Shown here: one piece after another, positions 1 through 11,169 of the stretch
Numbering within the stretch: the stretch's first letter is position 1
How the letters are laid out: each line of letters begins with the position of its first letter
Assembly: GCF_050947875.1 (NCBI RefSeq)
Contig: NC_134574.1
Location: 149,266,434 to 149,330,433 of the forward strand
Direction: 5' to 3'
Source: Dermacentor variabilis
Lineage: Eukaryota > Arthropoda > Arachnida > Ixodida > Ixodidae
DNA length: 64,000 nucleotides
Position numbers and translations under genes: made by a program
The notes under the pieces: model-generated
The model's input: only the letters and a program-made list of their open reading frames with translations
What the model was told of the DNA's origin: nothing
Database searches by the model: none

Positions 1-17
1 ACAGTACACGTCACGCA

Positions 18-300
18 AGAAAAAACTGGCAGTGGCTTAGCTCAGCTATGGCAGAATATACGTAGCAAAGCAAAGGCATAGCATGGTCAGCCTTGGTTAA
101 TCTTCATTGCAAGTCCAGGTTATTGTGGTTGTCTAGCTATGCTGCGGTGTTAGCCAGTCGTTCGGCGCGCTGTTCGTCTGTTTCCTGGGCGATTCGTTTC
201 CTCTTCATCTCGTTCCGATGTCGATCCCAGCCTCCTTCTTCTTACCATAATTATCGCCGTCCATACTGCCGCCTCAAGTGTGGTTGCGGCGCACGCGAGA
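18..300 (-). repeat. Fragment of Arg-rich (STPR-like) dispersed repeat
   Basis: Bases 18-70 match, in inverted orientation, a segment at 50925-50978 (shared core TGGCTTAGCTCAGCTATG). Reading the minus strand at about 240-150 gives a short Arg/Glu-rich stretch (core NEMKRKRIAQETDEQRAERL) resembling the basic repeats of STPR proteins, then a stop. Other basic reading frames of this kind lie at 12623, 32209, 40191 and 61071. No full gene is visible and the element runs off the window start. It is a dispersed repeat; the protein call is weak. Confidence 0.45.
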
Positions 301-501
301 ACTCCTTTTCAATCCTCCGACATGTTATCAGGCATGCGACCCAGCTGGCTAAGCGAGCGGAGGCGAGCGCGACGACGAGGAACGCGTGTGACGTCATAAC
401 AAACGGCGGCGGTCAAGGTGCGGCGCTGCGCAGCGGCGGAACACGCGGAACACCTGTGGTTCGGTGCTACCAGTAGCGCATGCGCAGTAGTGACTAGGGA
501 G

Positions 502-533
502 CGAGAGAGAGAGAGAGAGAGAGAAAGAAAGAG
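502..533. repeat. (GA)n microsatellite
   Basis: Uninterrupted GA dinucleotide run followed by GAAA units. The Arg/Glu and Ser/Leu repeats read across it in other frames are artefacts of the run. Confidence 0.9.
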
Positions 534-2640
534 AAATATCCGCGGCGAGGCGCGCGCTGTGACGCCATGTGCCTCCTCGGAGCACCACCACGGCAAAATC
601 GCACTTTCGCGGCCAGTAAAGCTGTCGCTTTCAAATGCTGGCGATGTTTCTTGTTTCAACTCGGGCACCACTGAGATGCGACGCCTAAACGCACGTGGTA
701 GCGCTCCTGTTCGATCTAGCGTTCTGAAAAGCGCAACAAATGCTCTGATTCTGCTGCACAGCCACAGTTGCCTCACGTTCCGTGTTGCGCCAAGATGTTG
801 CTCCTGGGACGCAACACCGTCTGAGGAGCTTCAGCGCAACGCTACACCTTGCTATCACTTTTAATGCATCGTCGTTGGGGCGAAAATGTCTAATATTTAG
901 AATTTATTTTAAATGGTCAACAGCCTCACGGGCTCTAGTAGGAGTAATGCTGTAGGACGGAGGGGGGGGGGGGGGGTGGCAGAGCGCTTCCGTATACAAG
1001 ATATCAGGCACGTTTGGAAAGTAGGGGGACGTGGCGAACGAGGCCTTCGCCCATTTTCGCAAGTGAAAGAAAGAATAAATGTACAAGCAATGATGCCCTC
1101 ATTTCTCTCCCGCAAAGATACGCACCTGCTGGGTTGCAAAGAAACTTATTTCACCGTCATATTGTGATCACCAGCAACAGCAGCCAATTTTTCTATCCAC
1201 CGCAGGACGAAGGCCTCTCCCAGTGATCTCAAGTTAGCCTTGCCTGGCTCTACTTGATTGCAACTTGCACCTGCAAATTTCCTACTTTCATCACCCTGCC
1301 TCAACGGCGCTTTCCTTCCCTTGGCACCCATTCTGTGACCCTCATGGTCCACCAGCCGTATGCATTATGTGGCCTGCCCCGCTTCATTTTTTTCTCTTAA
1401 TAATTAGAATATTGGGTAGCTGGGTTTGCCCTCTGATCTACGTCGCTCTCTCCCTGTCTATATTGTCCTAGGCAAGCATAACCATCAGCCCTAAAGTTGT
1501 CGTTGCCACTCGGACAAGACAGTATATCGCGTCGGTTTCGCGGTTTCCTTTTGCCTCTCGAAATAAGCAGGCTAATTTAGTTTTGGATCTGCGTAGAGCG
1601 ACCGGTTTCAGAGTGAACTGAAAAATGCCACGGAGTCACAGTAGGCACACAAAAATACCGGGCCAATTATTTTAGTTCTGTAAAGAACATTACAGGTAAG
1701 CCCCGTATATTTCCTATACCGATGATCTGTGAATCTCTCTCCAGTGGAGCTTTGCAAACCACCGGAAACCGGGCAACAACACTATACAGAGCTTGAAATT
1801 TGTACTACTAATGCACGGGCTAAGGGTAACCTTAATGTTGTTCAGTCCGCTTTCAAATTTCTGTTGATAAGAGAATGGCACGGGTCTGTGTGTGAATATC
1901 GGAGTGGGATATCTGGACGTCGAAATGGCAGGCTGTGCAAGAACTCACGTGCTATAAGCGAGACGCTCTAGTTGAATGTAACCGAGACTTGGTCTCGAAA
2001 GTTCACACATTCCTGAAATTATGGACAGCAGTCGACATTTATGAGAGCAAAGAAATACTTGCGGAACATGATGGCCTAGCAGCGGTTTAATCGGCCGGAT
2101 GTCATGTCCATTCACCGAGTGCAAGCCAGTGTTGACGATGTTATCTCCGTGTCTATGGAGGAGCCTTGACGAATGAAAATGGCAGATTGAATCAACTGTT
2201 CGAACTCGTGACAAAACGACAATAAAGAAGCTGCATTAAAGGTAGTTTTGTTATTACGGCCATACTGTTAAAAGCACGTAGGTAGGAGATGGCTTGGCGT
2301 AGTAGAATCCTCATGCCATCTTCTCACGGAATACTCTTATGCCTCCTATAAATCTCTACAATAATACCGTAGGTATAGTTACGCCTGAACCTTCATCTAT
2401 GGCTGTCCTTGTGTACTGTTGCTACATCTTTCGCGAACCTGTTGGAAGTTTCACATTTGCCTGGTGTGTCATAGACGAAACTGTTAACAAAAAGACGGAC
2501 AAGAGCTGCAAATAACAATCTAATCTGTTTGATGTTCCTTCACAAGTTTACTTGCCTATATGTAAACTGATAGACTCTATTTATGTAAAATATGTAAAAG
2601 CACATCAAACATCTAAAAAGAGGCAAGTGGGAAGCGTTTC
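534..2640. other. Non-coding stretch, no gene seen
   Basis: No conserved reading frame or recognisable element was found. It holds a G homopolymer of about 15 at 962-976 and otherwise unremarkable AT-rich DNA. If the three-exon model is right, this lies upstream of the signal-peptide exon and could hold a 5' UTR exon that I cannot identify. Confidence 0.4.
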
Positions 2641-2644
2641 TAAA

Positions 2645-2831
2645 TGGCTATAAATAATGTTGAGTCCTACTATCAAAAGAAGCCAACAAACACTGACACT
2701 ATGGACAACATAGGGGAAATTACTTGGGCTTAATAAATGAAATAAGGAAACGATAAATTAATGGAAACGAAAGTGGATGAAAAAACAACTTGCCGCAGGT
2801 AAGAAACAAAAACAATCCCAGAACCTTCGCA
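2645..2831 (-). mobile_element. Ruka-like tRNA-derived SINE, left arm of inverted pair
   Basis: On the minus strand this reads as a SINE body: CGGCAAGTTGTTTTTTCATC, then CACTTTCGTTTCCATTAA and AAGTAATTTCCCCTATGTTG. The same body occurs at 2832-3040 and 47265-47776, always following a tRNA-like B-box region. Ruka is a known tick SINE and this resembles it from memory. The head is truncated at the palindrome centre, so no A box remains here. Confidence 0.75.
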
Positions 2832-3040
2832 TGCGAAGGTTCTGGGATCGTTGCGAAGGTTGTGGGATCGTTCCCCACCTGCGGCAAGTTGTCTTTTCCT
2901 CCACTTTCATTTCCATAAATTTATTCTTTCTTTCTTTCATTTATTAAGCACAAGTAATTTCCCCTATGTTGTCCTTGGTGTCAGTGCCGGATGGCTTCTT
3001 ATTATATGCCTAATCAAAATGCTCCCCTAGGTTAACCGCT
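2832..3040 (+). mobile_element. Ruka-like SINE, right arm of inverted pair
   Basis: Plus-strand copy of the SINE body, head-to-head with the copy at 2645-2831. It retains a B-box-like GTGGGATCGTTCCCCACC at about 2861-2878. Bases 2832-2851 and 2852-2871 are a 20-bp tandem duplication with one mismatch, absent from the left arm. The tail ends near GGTTAACC at about 3032-3039. Confidence 0.75.
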
Positions 3041-3305
3041 TTCTTCGAGTCCCACTATGAGGCGTACAGAACATTATAGCACTCGGAACACATAGTTTGA
3101 ATTTCTTGGCTGTCAGATGCATGCAAATGAACTTGAATTTGAATGAGAGGGTTCTTCTTCTGTGCGGGGGACGTTCCGGTACGTTATCGTAATAAATAAA
3201 TAAATATGTACTCGAGGAATCAGGCCGAAAGGCAGCATGGCGACACGAACACTAACTTTTATTCGTTGTCTTCCTCTCTTCCGATCCCAGTTTACCAATG
3301 GACCG

Positions 3306-3306
<1 letters not shown>

Positions 3307-3373
<67 letters not shown>

Positions 3374-3389
3374 ACGCACACGCACACGC

Positions 3390-3460
<71 letters not shown>

Positions 3461-3474
3461 CACGCACGCACGCA
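3307..3474. repeat. (CA)n microsatellite
   Basis: About 168 bp of CA repeats with interspersed CG-containing units (CACGCA) near 3362-3400 and at the 3' end. It abuts the 5' terminus of the I-type LINE copy at 3475. Reading frames across it (His-Thr, Cys-Val repeats) are not genes. Confidence 0.95.
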
Positions 3475-4835
3475 CCGCAGGGGCGTCTGCGTCAGCAGGC
3501 GTTTGGTGTGTTGCGACACAATGTACCCGAGCACACGAGGGTTGGCCCTTCCCGCGTGTAGCCGTGCGCGGCTCAGACGTGTCTAGGCAAAGGGGGATCC
3601 TGGGGGTTGAGCCGGTGCTGGGTGTTTCGACCTTTGAGGCCCCCGGCGGAGGCAACACACTTATTCGGCTTCTGCTTCACATAGACGGCACCTCCAGACT
3701 GACCCACCTGGAGGAAATCGGCAGTCGCCTTTTCCTGTCCCCCTCTTCAATCTTTTGCTTTCTCTCTCGCTGTTTCTTCTTTCCTGTCTCCTTATCCCTT
3801 CTTATTACTTGCGTATTCTGGGCCCGGCAAGGGTTAACCTGGTGTAATTATCCAAACTTGGGTATATTATATTGCATTATAGCGGCGATGCATGGCTGGC
3901 GTCTGCAGGTATTCTCCCGACCTTGTAGCGTCCCCTTGTTGGGCTCGGTGGTGGGTGGCCACCATCGCCGCCAAATTTCCAAACTTTGTATGGCAAGCGC
4001 TTTTCCCCCACTGTCTGATCGCTCCCTGGAGAGGGTGTGCACCGAAGCACCATTCAGCTTTTTTATGCAACCTAAAGAGTCCTTTCCGAAATACCACGTT
4101 GTTCACAGTCAACACGAAACTAAGACAGTCCGAATGATATCACCTTTCCTAGTAGCGAAATCTCGCACTGAAGCAATAGGCCCAAGTTATAAAGTAACAA
4201 AGATGGGAAGCGGTGATCTTCTTCTCGAAGTTCGCGACAAGCCACAATACGACAGACTCTCCAAACTTGTAGTGTTTGGGGACATTCCCGTCTCAGTAGG
4301 CCCACACAGGATGATGAATACAGTGCGCGAGGCCATCTCGGAAGATGACCTTCTCGAACTTCGCAAAAGTGAATTACTAGAAGGATGGCAAGAAGAGAAC
4401 GTTGTCAAAGTGCAAAGGATTAAAACAAGACGAGATGACAAAGAAATAGCAACTAGGCATATAATCATAACTTTTTGAACCAGCATTCTTCCTGAATCAA
4501 TTGAGACCGGTTACTGCAAGCTACGTGTCAGACCATACATTCCAAACATGCGTCAATGTTTTAAGTGTCAGCGTTTTGGGCACGGGTCACAAACCTGCAG
4601 AGGGCGTGCTACTTGTACGAAGTGTAGCTCCATCGAACACTCTTCTGACGTTTGCAGTTCAGCAACCCGCTGTGCCAACTGTGAAGGACACCCTGCTTAC
4701 TCGCGATCCTACCCCTAGTGGAAAAAAGAAAAACAAATAATAGAACTTAAAGTGAAACTAAATTTGACTTTCCCAGAGGCACGCAAGCGTTTCTATTCCA
4801 ACAATCAGAGCAGTCCTTCCTCATTTGGCGGCCAA
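3475..4835 (+). mobile_element. I-clade LINE, 5' fragment (copy 1)
   Basis: Starts at the same base, CCGCAGGGGCGTCTGCG, as the longer copy at 54227, and aligns with it through 5' UTR and most of ORF1. Similarity ends at about 4835, where unrelated DNA begins, so ORF2 is absent. Full-length 5' ends are unusual for decayed LINEs, because reverse transcription starts at the 3' end. Here the 5' end is kept and the 3' part is lost, which implies a later deletion or insertion rather than ordinary 5' truncation. Confidence 0.85.
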
Positions 4836-4837
4836 AA
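3990..4837 (+). pseudogene. LINE ORF1 (CCHC nucleic-acid-binding protein), broken
   Basis: ORF1 of an I-type LINE packages the element RNA. The ATG at 3990 is chosen because the equivalent ATG (54751) in the sister copy gives the same N-terminal motif FPPLxDRS. The frame is open to a TGA at 4476-4478, where the sister has GGA; this is a single G-to-T change. Beyond it, the same frame carries CCHC knuckles CFKCQRFGHGSQTC (about 4558-4599) and CTKCSSIEHSSDVC (about 4615-4656), and a third, CANCEGHPAYSRSYP, whose last Cys is Tyr. A second in-frame TAG follows at 4717-4719. It cannot make a full-length protein. Confidence 0.8.
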
Positions 4838-6046
4838 AATGTGGTTGAGGCTCGCGATCAACCCCCATATATATATGCGAGAAAAGTGGCTCGAGTCCAT
4901 GAAGCGGCGTACGCTGCGAACATGCTACGAAATTGGCCCAGTGGCTTTGACTGTGTGAGTTGAAGGAATAGATGTTGACGCGCGAACCGCAAGCTGCTGC
5001 GCGAGGTTAGTCGGTGCCTCATAGTATTCACCTTGTGAACAATGTCTGGAGCCCAGTACAACTCCTGTGCAACTGTCAGCGCAGAAAATCCGGAGGTTTT
5101 GCACATAAGGGAACTCTTGTTTCCAAGTGGTCATCGGCTTCACTGGGCTTGACAGGAGGTGCAAAGCAGTTGTCTCTCTGCCGGAGGTGGGCGGGCCCAT
5201 TCCCTCCTGCTGGCTGAGTTGTAGTGTGGCCCCTTGCAAAGATTATTGCCTGCGATGAACGACCACGAGCCAGAGGGAAACATAACTGGTTTAATTCATG
5301 ATTAGAAAACTACGATCAGACAATACAGCAAGAGTTGCTGAGAACGAAAGGGTTTTTACAGAGAGCAATGACCACTGCCTACAACGTGCTCGATGAGGAC
5401 CTTGATGGCGATGCAATGAGCACAACCTACGGTGACTGGAGTATGGCGCACTGGGACACAAGTCATAGGCGAGGAGAGGGGACATAACACTCCGGTGCTT
5501 GGAATCTTCGGTAAACATTCCGGCTCAGTTCTGGAAGGCGTAATAAAGGCTGAATCGTAACACCGGGCGTAGAAGCTCAACTGGGCTCACAGGCAGCACG
5601 GGAGTTGAGGAATAGGGCGTCTCTTGCATGAGCAAGCTGACGAAGGACACGGGTGGCACGGACTGGTGGAAGAGGGATTAAGGGGCGGGGGCGGTAGGTG
5701 CAGTAGTGTAGCGCCACAAGTAATAGGGCCACAAGTTTTTTGTTGGGCGACAAGTTACCGGTGAAAACTTGTCCAACTTAATCAGATCCTCTATACTTGC
5801 AAATGATCACTAAACAAGAACAGTTTACTTCGTAAACGCCAAGAGAAACTTTGCCTAAATGGAATCCAACAGCGCACGGGATCCGCATTCTTTAGTCTGC
5901 ATTTCTCACAGCGCGTTGCATTACAATATTTGGCTCACCTGTTCAAGGCTGTACAGTAACCTTCCCTGTGTTATGGTGAGCAGTACATTTGTTCGAGATT
6001 TAATGAAGATGTCAGTAAGCAATCTTTTATGTATGTTTTTTTTCAG
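4836..6046. other. Unclassified, repeat-like, no gene supported
   Basis: Holds several unsupported open stretches on both strands. The part at about 5030-5700 has the base composition and short motifs of a decayed LTR or retroelement, but I see no protein motif and no second copy in the window. The end, 6020-6046, is a pyrimidine-rich tract leading into the AG of the signal-peptide exon. Confidence 0.35.
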
Positions 6047-6103
6047 CCATGAACTCACCTACCGCTATGTTACTGCTGGGCTTTGCTACTGTTGCGAGTG
6101 CAC
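6047..6103 (+). CDS. Putative secreted Cys-rich protein, exon encoding signal peptide
   Basis: A pyrimidine tract ending TTTTTTTTCAG precedes base 6047, and the ATG is at 6049. It encodes MNSPTAMLLLGFATVASA, with a hydrophobic core and small residues before the expected cleavage (ASA), then one base of the next codon. A strong donor, GTAAGT, starts at 6104, so the intron is phase 1. A short exon carrying only a signal peptide and ending in phase 1 is typical of small secreted proteins, including many tick salivary ones. A 5' UTR exon must lie upstream and was not found. The join to the exon at 18893 is inferred from matching phase, strand and open frame. By itself a 57-bp exon could arise by chance. 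Confidence 0.5.
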
Positions 6104-6379
6104 GTAAGTATACATTCAATCTTAAGTCTTCACTGAAGGATATTAGTCTTTAGACTGGCATTGTTAGTACTAAAAAGAGGTTATTCAACGCCATGCAGTT
6201 TTACTGATACTGCGACAGCAAATAAAGGCTCAAAATTGGGTTTGGCTAGTCCGTATAGTTCACCCATTCCTTTACGCTGATGACGACCATTGTCGCCGTA
6301 CACGGCACAGAAAAGTTTCTGTCATCGTTAGGCCGCCTTTTTATCCCCAGCTTCACCATCTCCACAAGGCGAAGGAGAA

Positions 6380-6475
6380 GGCATATCCACAACTGCCCCA
6401 CTAGGATTTCAAAACAAGCTACTACAGTAACGTGCATCAAGTGGTCGCGCGCTCAAACCACTGCGCTATGGCGCA
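6380..6475 (-). repeat. tRNA-like SINE head (degenerate)
   Basis: The minus strand reads GCGCCATAGCGCAGTGGTTT, a good Pol III A box, followed about 35-50 bp later by GTTTTGAAATCC, a degenerate B box (consensus GGTTCGAANCC). The spacing fits a tRNA-derived SINE promoter. It does not fold as an intact tRNA. It sits just past the tail of the LINE fragment at 6530-7490. Confidence 0.5.
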
Positions 6476-6529
6476 ACAGTGCTCTGAAAGCGGTGGCACC
6501 TATGCATGTATTTCGGAGGCCAAAGAGAG

Positions 6530-7490
6530 TGAGAGAAAGAAGGGAAGGCAGGAAAGTTAATCAGCGGAACATACCGTTAGCTACCCTGAGGGGGGAGGAG
6601 GGATGAGGGATTAAAAGAAAAAAGCTGTACGTATTCTGTATTCACGCTGATACTCTGCATTCCTGCGCTTCCGTTATTATTCACTAAGCGGCTGCAGTCG
6701 TCGTGGCGCCATTATGTTAAATGCGATAGCGCTGCCGCAAGACGAACTGTTGTGGAAAGAGGTGCAACGCGAACTGGTGAGGCAAGCCAACTACTGCAGG
6801 TGGCGGCGGCAGGTGCACTGATGACGTTCCGATCCGAAGCCACAGTTGCTCCACAGTTCTGGTGCGTGCCTGATTATACACGTCACGTGGTCACAGAGAT
6901 GCCCTCATGCCACTGCTCGCGCGATCGTAGTCGTCTTCTTCTACAGCTGGCTGGCTCTATCATGAAAGCGATCGCCTTAGGCGAACGAAGGACGGATGGA
7001 CAATTTTCTCGTTGGGTAACCATACAAATGCCTACGCATTTAAAGAAGGACAGGAACAGACGGTAATCAACTCGCGTAGGTTGTCCATATATGAGCGTCT
7101 TTTCACGTCTATCTAGTTGAGAAAAGTCATTAAAGCACACGTAGCTTTTTGGTTGATGATTGATGAGGCCAAGCGTGCAAGACATTCGCCTCTTTGGAGG
7201 GTCGACCGCCCAGTGGGATGAATGCGCTTCGAAGAGACTGACGTTGGACGTCAAAGAGGGTACAGTGGCAGAAGAGGGGCTTGATGGTCTCCTCACTTTT
7301 ACAGTGATCGCATGTAGAGGAGTCGGCTTTTCCAATGAGGAAAGAGTATGAATTTGTGAAGGGTGACACCCAGTCGTTGGGAGCACCCTGGTGTAATGCC
7401 ACATAGGGAGTGGCTTGATGTTAACTGTAGCTGCAATGATGGATCACGTCTGCACAAACGATGGATGGAATATGCCGGGGTTGCCAATTG
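6530..7490 (-). mobile_element. I-clade LINE, 3' fragment (family E)
   Basis: On the minus strand, 7402-7130 encodes the C-terminal end of an I-type ORF2 with a CCHC-like motif, CDHCKSEETIKPLFCHC, followed by VQRQSLR. The same C-terminal block occurs in another frame state at about 48060-48120 (CGSEQVTEHLFCHC). The stretch 6540-6610, on the minus strand, carries the pyrimidine-rich tail that includes AGGGTAGCTAACGG, comparable to the tail after the 48060 copy. Frameshifts split the coding part and everything upstream of the C-terminus is missing. Part of 6610-7080 may be an insertion or a long 3' UTR. Confidence 0.7.
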
Positions 7491-9880
7491 ATGTCGCGAC
7501 CAATTTGTTGAAGTTCTTGAACAAATTGTTGAACACGAAAGACAGGAAGATTGAGCAGAAAAACTCTGGGCAGAAAAACCAACACTGTAGCGGACGTGGA
7601 TGGCCTTATGTGCATCGCATAGGAGTTGTTCTTGACAAGATGAGGTGGTGCGTTGAAGTGAAATTCTTCGTTGTCATGCTCATGAAAACAACGTCGGCGG
7701 CAGAGAGAAAGCGTAAACGAGAATGACGATGGTCAACCTTAAATATGGCTCTTGCCCACAATCAAGTACGCACCGAGAATCAGGTGGTTGATGTAAAAAA
7801 AACGAACAAAGCCTTGACGGGGTCTATTCCAACAAGCACGTGGCAACGACGATGCCACTTAGTTTACGCAGTAGCTCACAGTATTCACAGCTGCCATGTG
7901 CGCTGCCCGGCAGATGTGCAGGAAAAAAAAAACACCGCCAATGCACCCCGCACAGATGGTAAACCATCGAAGCTTAAATGTGCGGCCCCGGTTTTTATCG
8001 CTGGGCTGATTCCGACGGTTTATTAAGCTCTTTCGCAATCATTGGTTGCGTCTTTGTGTTCCTTAATGAGGTTACGCACACGTTAGGCTTAGTTTTATGA
8101 CATTGTTTATTTGAAATGCCCCACATAGCGCTTCGCATTCACCATCATGGAAGGGTGCAATGAGCCGTTCATTGTGTTAATCCAGCAGGTTCATCAAAGA
8201 CTTTCTGAATTATATTACGCATTTGTGTTTGTAATATGTTAAACATAGTGTTTATGACTCGGTTGTGCACTGTAGTTACCAAGTGACACACCGGGACAGG
8301 ACATTTTATTTAATTAAAGACAGGGATACATTTTTGAACCTAATGCGAAGTCGGAGAGAGACTGCTGGGCGCTCTTTCCTGCGACATAATTAGGTCATCA
8401 TGATATTGTCTTAAACCCACCCAGATCTGTGTCCGTTCCCTGCAAGAATATGTAGATAAATGTATATTTTAAATGCCTAAAGATTTCTATGTCTACCCAA
8501 CAAAAAAATTTGCCCCTCCGTCACGTATAACGAATGCAATGGCTCATACACGCCTAAACAATGGCTCATACCCCCGTAGCAGCGTTCTTGTGGTCGGACC
8601 ACGAGTGCTTCGCCTAGGGATAAACAGCTTCGCTGTAAAAATAGGTTATATCTCCTGGGTAGTTCTGCGTAAATTCGCTCGCGACATCAGTTGTAGTAGA
8701 AGTTTTGGGCTGAGTTCAATAATCTTGATCTTTCAAAAGACTCTTGTGGCTTGAAAAGCAACACACTTTAACACAGCAATTTCTTCATCCCCGTCGGCTT
8801 AAAAATGAATTTATACAAACAATTTTTATGTAGTATACGGGAACTTATTATTTAAGGTTTTTGCCAAATAGCAGGCTGCCGAAACATCAACCAGGTGGGT
8901 GCTTCGAGATTCTCCTACTGATTAATTCAAACACAAAATAAGAGTGTTTTATGCAAGTTCTCGAAACCTGTGTACACTGCGACACTGACTACAACGTAAC
9001 CTCACCATAATAACACAAAAAATAAACATAATAAAGCAAGATTGTCTGAATTAAGTATACACAGTTAGTAAAATGTGAAACTAACTTTAACTCAACAAAA
9101 GTGTAGATAAACCTTCGGCCAAACGGCTGGGAACTATGTCATGGAGAGGAAGTGCATGCACCGGAAAGAACATAGACTGACAACATATTTACCTGGTCCA
9201 ACTTTTCCCTCTTTAATATCATACAGCTTATATTTAACGTTTAAATATCAGATATAATTTAAGTTTTTCCACATTCTCACTTTAATTTAAAGAATACATT
9301 CTTATACAACCACAGATCTCCCCACATCAAACCCCCCGATTGAACCACTGGATTCTTGTCCAATTCTCTGTATCGGGTGCGCGTATAGTTATTTAAGGAA
9401 AAAACGGGCTAAAGAATAACATGGTCAGCCTTAATTCAAGCCCGTTATCATGTTCAGACTGTGTTGTGTGCACAGGTCTGAAAGAGGGTGACGTTTCTTC
9501 GTTTGGTAAATGTTTCAGAACAGCCTATGCGCAGCGCAGAGACCGGCAATGGCTCAACCTAATTTTCGCGAACTTTCTTATTAGCACCAAAGAAACACCA
9601 AGCGAAAATGCTCAAAATAACGAGCTGCAACTTCTTAAGTGCATTACGATTTTCTGTATAAATTGCAGATATGATTGGGTAGATTTCGTTTACTTAGATT
9701 ACAAATTGTATCTGCGATGCATGGTTTTTCCGATACACTGTGTATTCTGATGCCATGGAAGAACTAATTAATGTCGGCAGAAGGCGCTCAATTATAATAT
9801 TGTATTTGCGTAGGAGACAGAGGTACACAATATTTATTACATATTAGAAGTTCATGTCCGACCATATACGCCCAGCATGC
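7491..9880. other. AT-rich intronic DNA, no gene seen
   Basis: No protein motif, RNA gene or duplicated element was recognised on either strand. The 8760-9420 part is strongly AT-rich. If the exon model is right, it is part of intron 1 of the secreted-peptide gene. Confidence 0.4.
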
Positions 9881-9884
9881 TGTT

Positions 9885-9955
9885 CCAGTGGTTAGAGTGC
9901 TACACAAAATGAATGTCGGTGATTCCCCCGAAAGAATAAGCATCGTTGACGATAG
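9885..9955 (+). repeat. Possible tRNA-like SINE head
   Basis: CCAGTGGTTAGAGTGCTAC at about 9895 resembles a tRNA A box, and GTGATTCCCCC about 30 bp later is a poor B box. Too degenerate to be a functional tRNA. Low confidence. Confidence 0.3.
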
Positions 9956-9989
9956 CAAATTAGTAGACAGCCATATGAAGTAAAGATAG

Positions 9990-10345
9990 CAGTTTAATCA
10001 GCCATATAAACTTTTAAACACTCGCTTACTAACTAAATTAACAAGCATGGTGTCACGCGCGCAGAAGCAAACATAAACGCATCTCACTCGATGACCGCGC
10101 ACATTCCTTGTCAAAACGCTGGCTTCAGAAAGCGGCGCAGCAGCAGCAAGCGAACGGACCTTCGTGAGGCATTTTGCTTCACCGCGAGCTAAGTGGCGAG
10201 AACACAGCTCACACGAAGCTATCAGAACTCGGCGCACTCTGTCCCTATCGCAGACCTCTGAGGCCTGCTTGGCCGCGCCATACGCAGGCGCCACCGTAGT
10301 AGAACGACCCGGGTGCCTTGCGGGCGACGGTAGACCGCGTCCTTC
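9990..10345 (-). repeat. Dispersed repeat X (copy 1)
   Basis: The part 9998-10085 matches, in inverse orientation, 16443-16530 (shared TTAATTTAGTTAGTAAG and GCGCGCGTGACA). The part 10138-10250 matches 61955-62075 on the same strand (shared GCAGCAGCAGC, ACGAAGCTA and CGGCGCACT blocks). It is therefore a repeat family with at least three copies here. No transposase or RT is encoded. Confidence 0.65.
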
Positions 10346-11150
10346 CTCCCTGCTTTTCTTCCTTGCGCGTGCGAGATTGAGCCACCGTTGTCGGCTCACC
10401 CTGCATGCTTTTGCTCGTAAACACAGCATATGGCGCACAGCGACGATGTTATCACCTTCGGACTTTACACGGAACATCACGGGGATGTTGACGCCGATGG
10501 CGACTAGTACGGCAGAAATGCGCCTGAAGTGTTCATGCAATTGCTATCGCAATAAAATGCACATACCGCACACTGTGGGAATCGGTGTACGTGTAGCTTT
10601 TGTGAGCCACCAAGGTAGAACGACACACAGTGACAAGAGATACGACGCAGATTGCCAGTGAAAAACAGTCCCTGAGCCACCATGGTGGATCTTGTAGAGC
10701 AGCGTAATTGATTGAACTATTTGGTGTTGAAAAGTCAAGCTGAGCAGCTTCGCACGGCTAGATACCAACAATTGCTCATCTTGGCCGGAGAAGCTATTCA
10801 CAGGAAAAGGAAAGACCATCGTGCAGAAAGCGAGCCATTAGCATGCAGCAGGGATCGACACATGCATGCATGACAAGGTTGTGGTCATCACGTGACTACA
10901 AGTATTGCATCTCTGATAGCTTAAAGAAATTGTTGTAACGTCCAGTTGTTGTTTTAAATAATATTATTGGGCCAAAAAGCTCCAATAGGCCTCGGTCCCA
11001 ATATTTCGCTCTTCCGCGGGTCAGGGTCACTTAAAGTACTGGAGCTGCGTTTCCCGGATAGAATTCAAGAGGCTGTCCAGTATTTCCTCTCGCCTTTTCG
11101 ACCGTTTCGTGAGATGAATCCATTCATGGAAAAATGTTGGTCTTTGCTTA
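10346..11150. other. No gene recognised
   Basis: Short unsupported open stretches only. No duplicated segment or RNA gene was recognised. Confidence 0.35.
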
Positions 11151-11169
11151 ATAGCGAGGTATTTGATTA

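Noticed and set aside
309..864. Arg/Glu-rich and Ser/Leu-rich proteins on both strands
   Set aside because: Driven by the GA microsatellite at 502-533 and GC composition; no conserved motif.
3206..3658. Long frames encoding His-Thr, Cys-Val or Arg-Val repeats
   Set aside because: They are translations of the (CA)n microsatellite in different frames.
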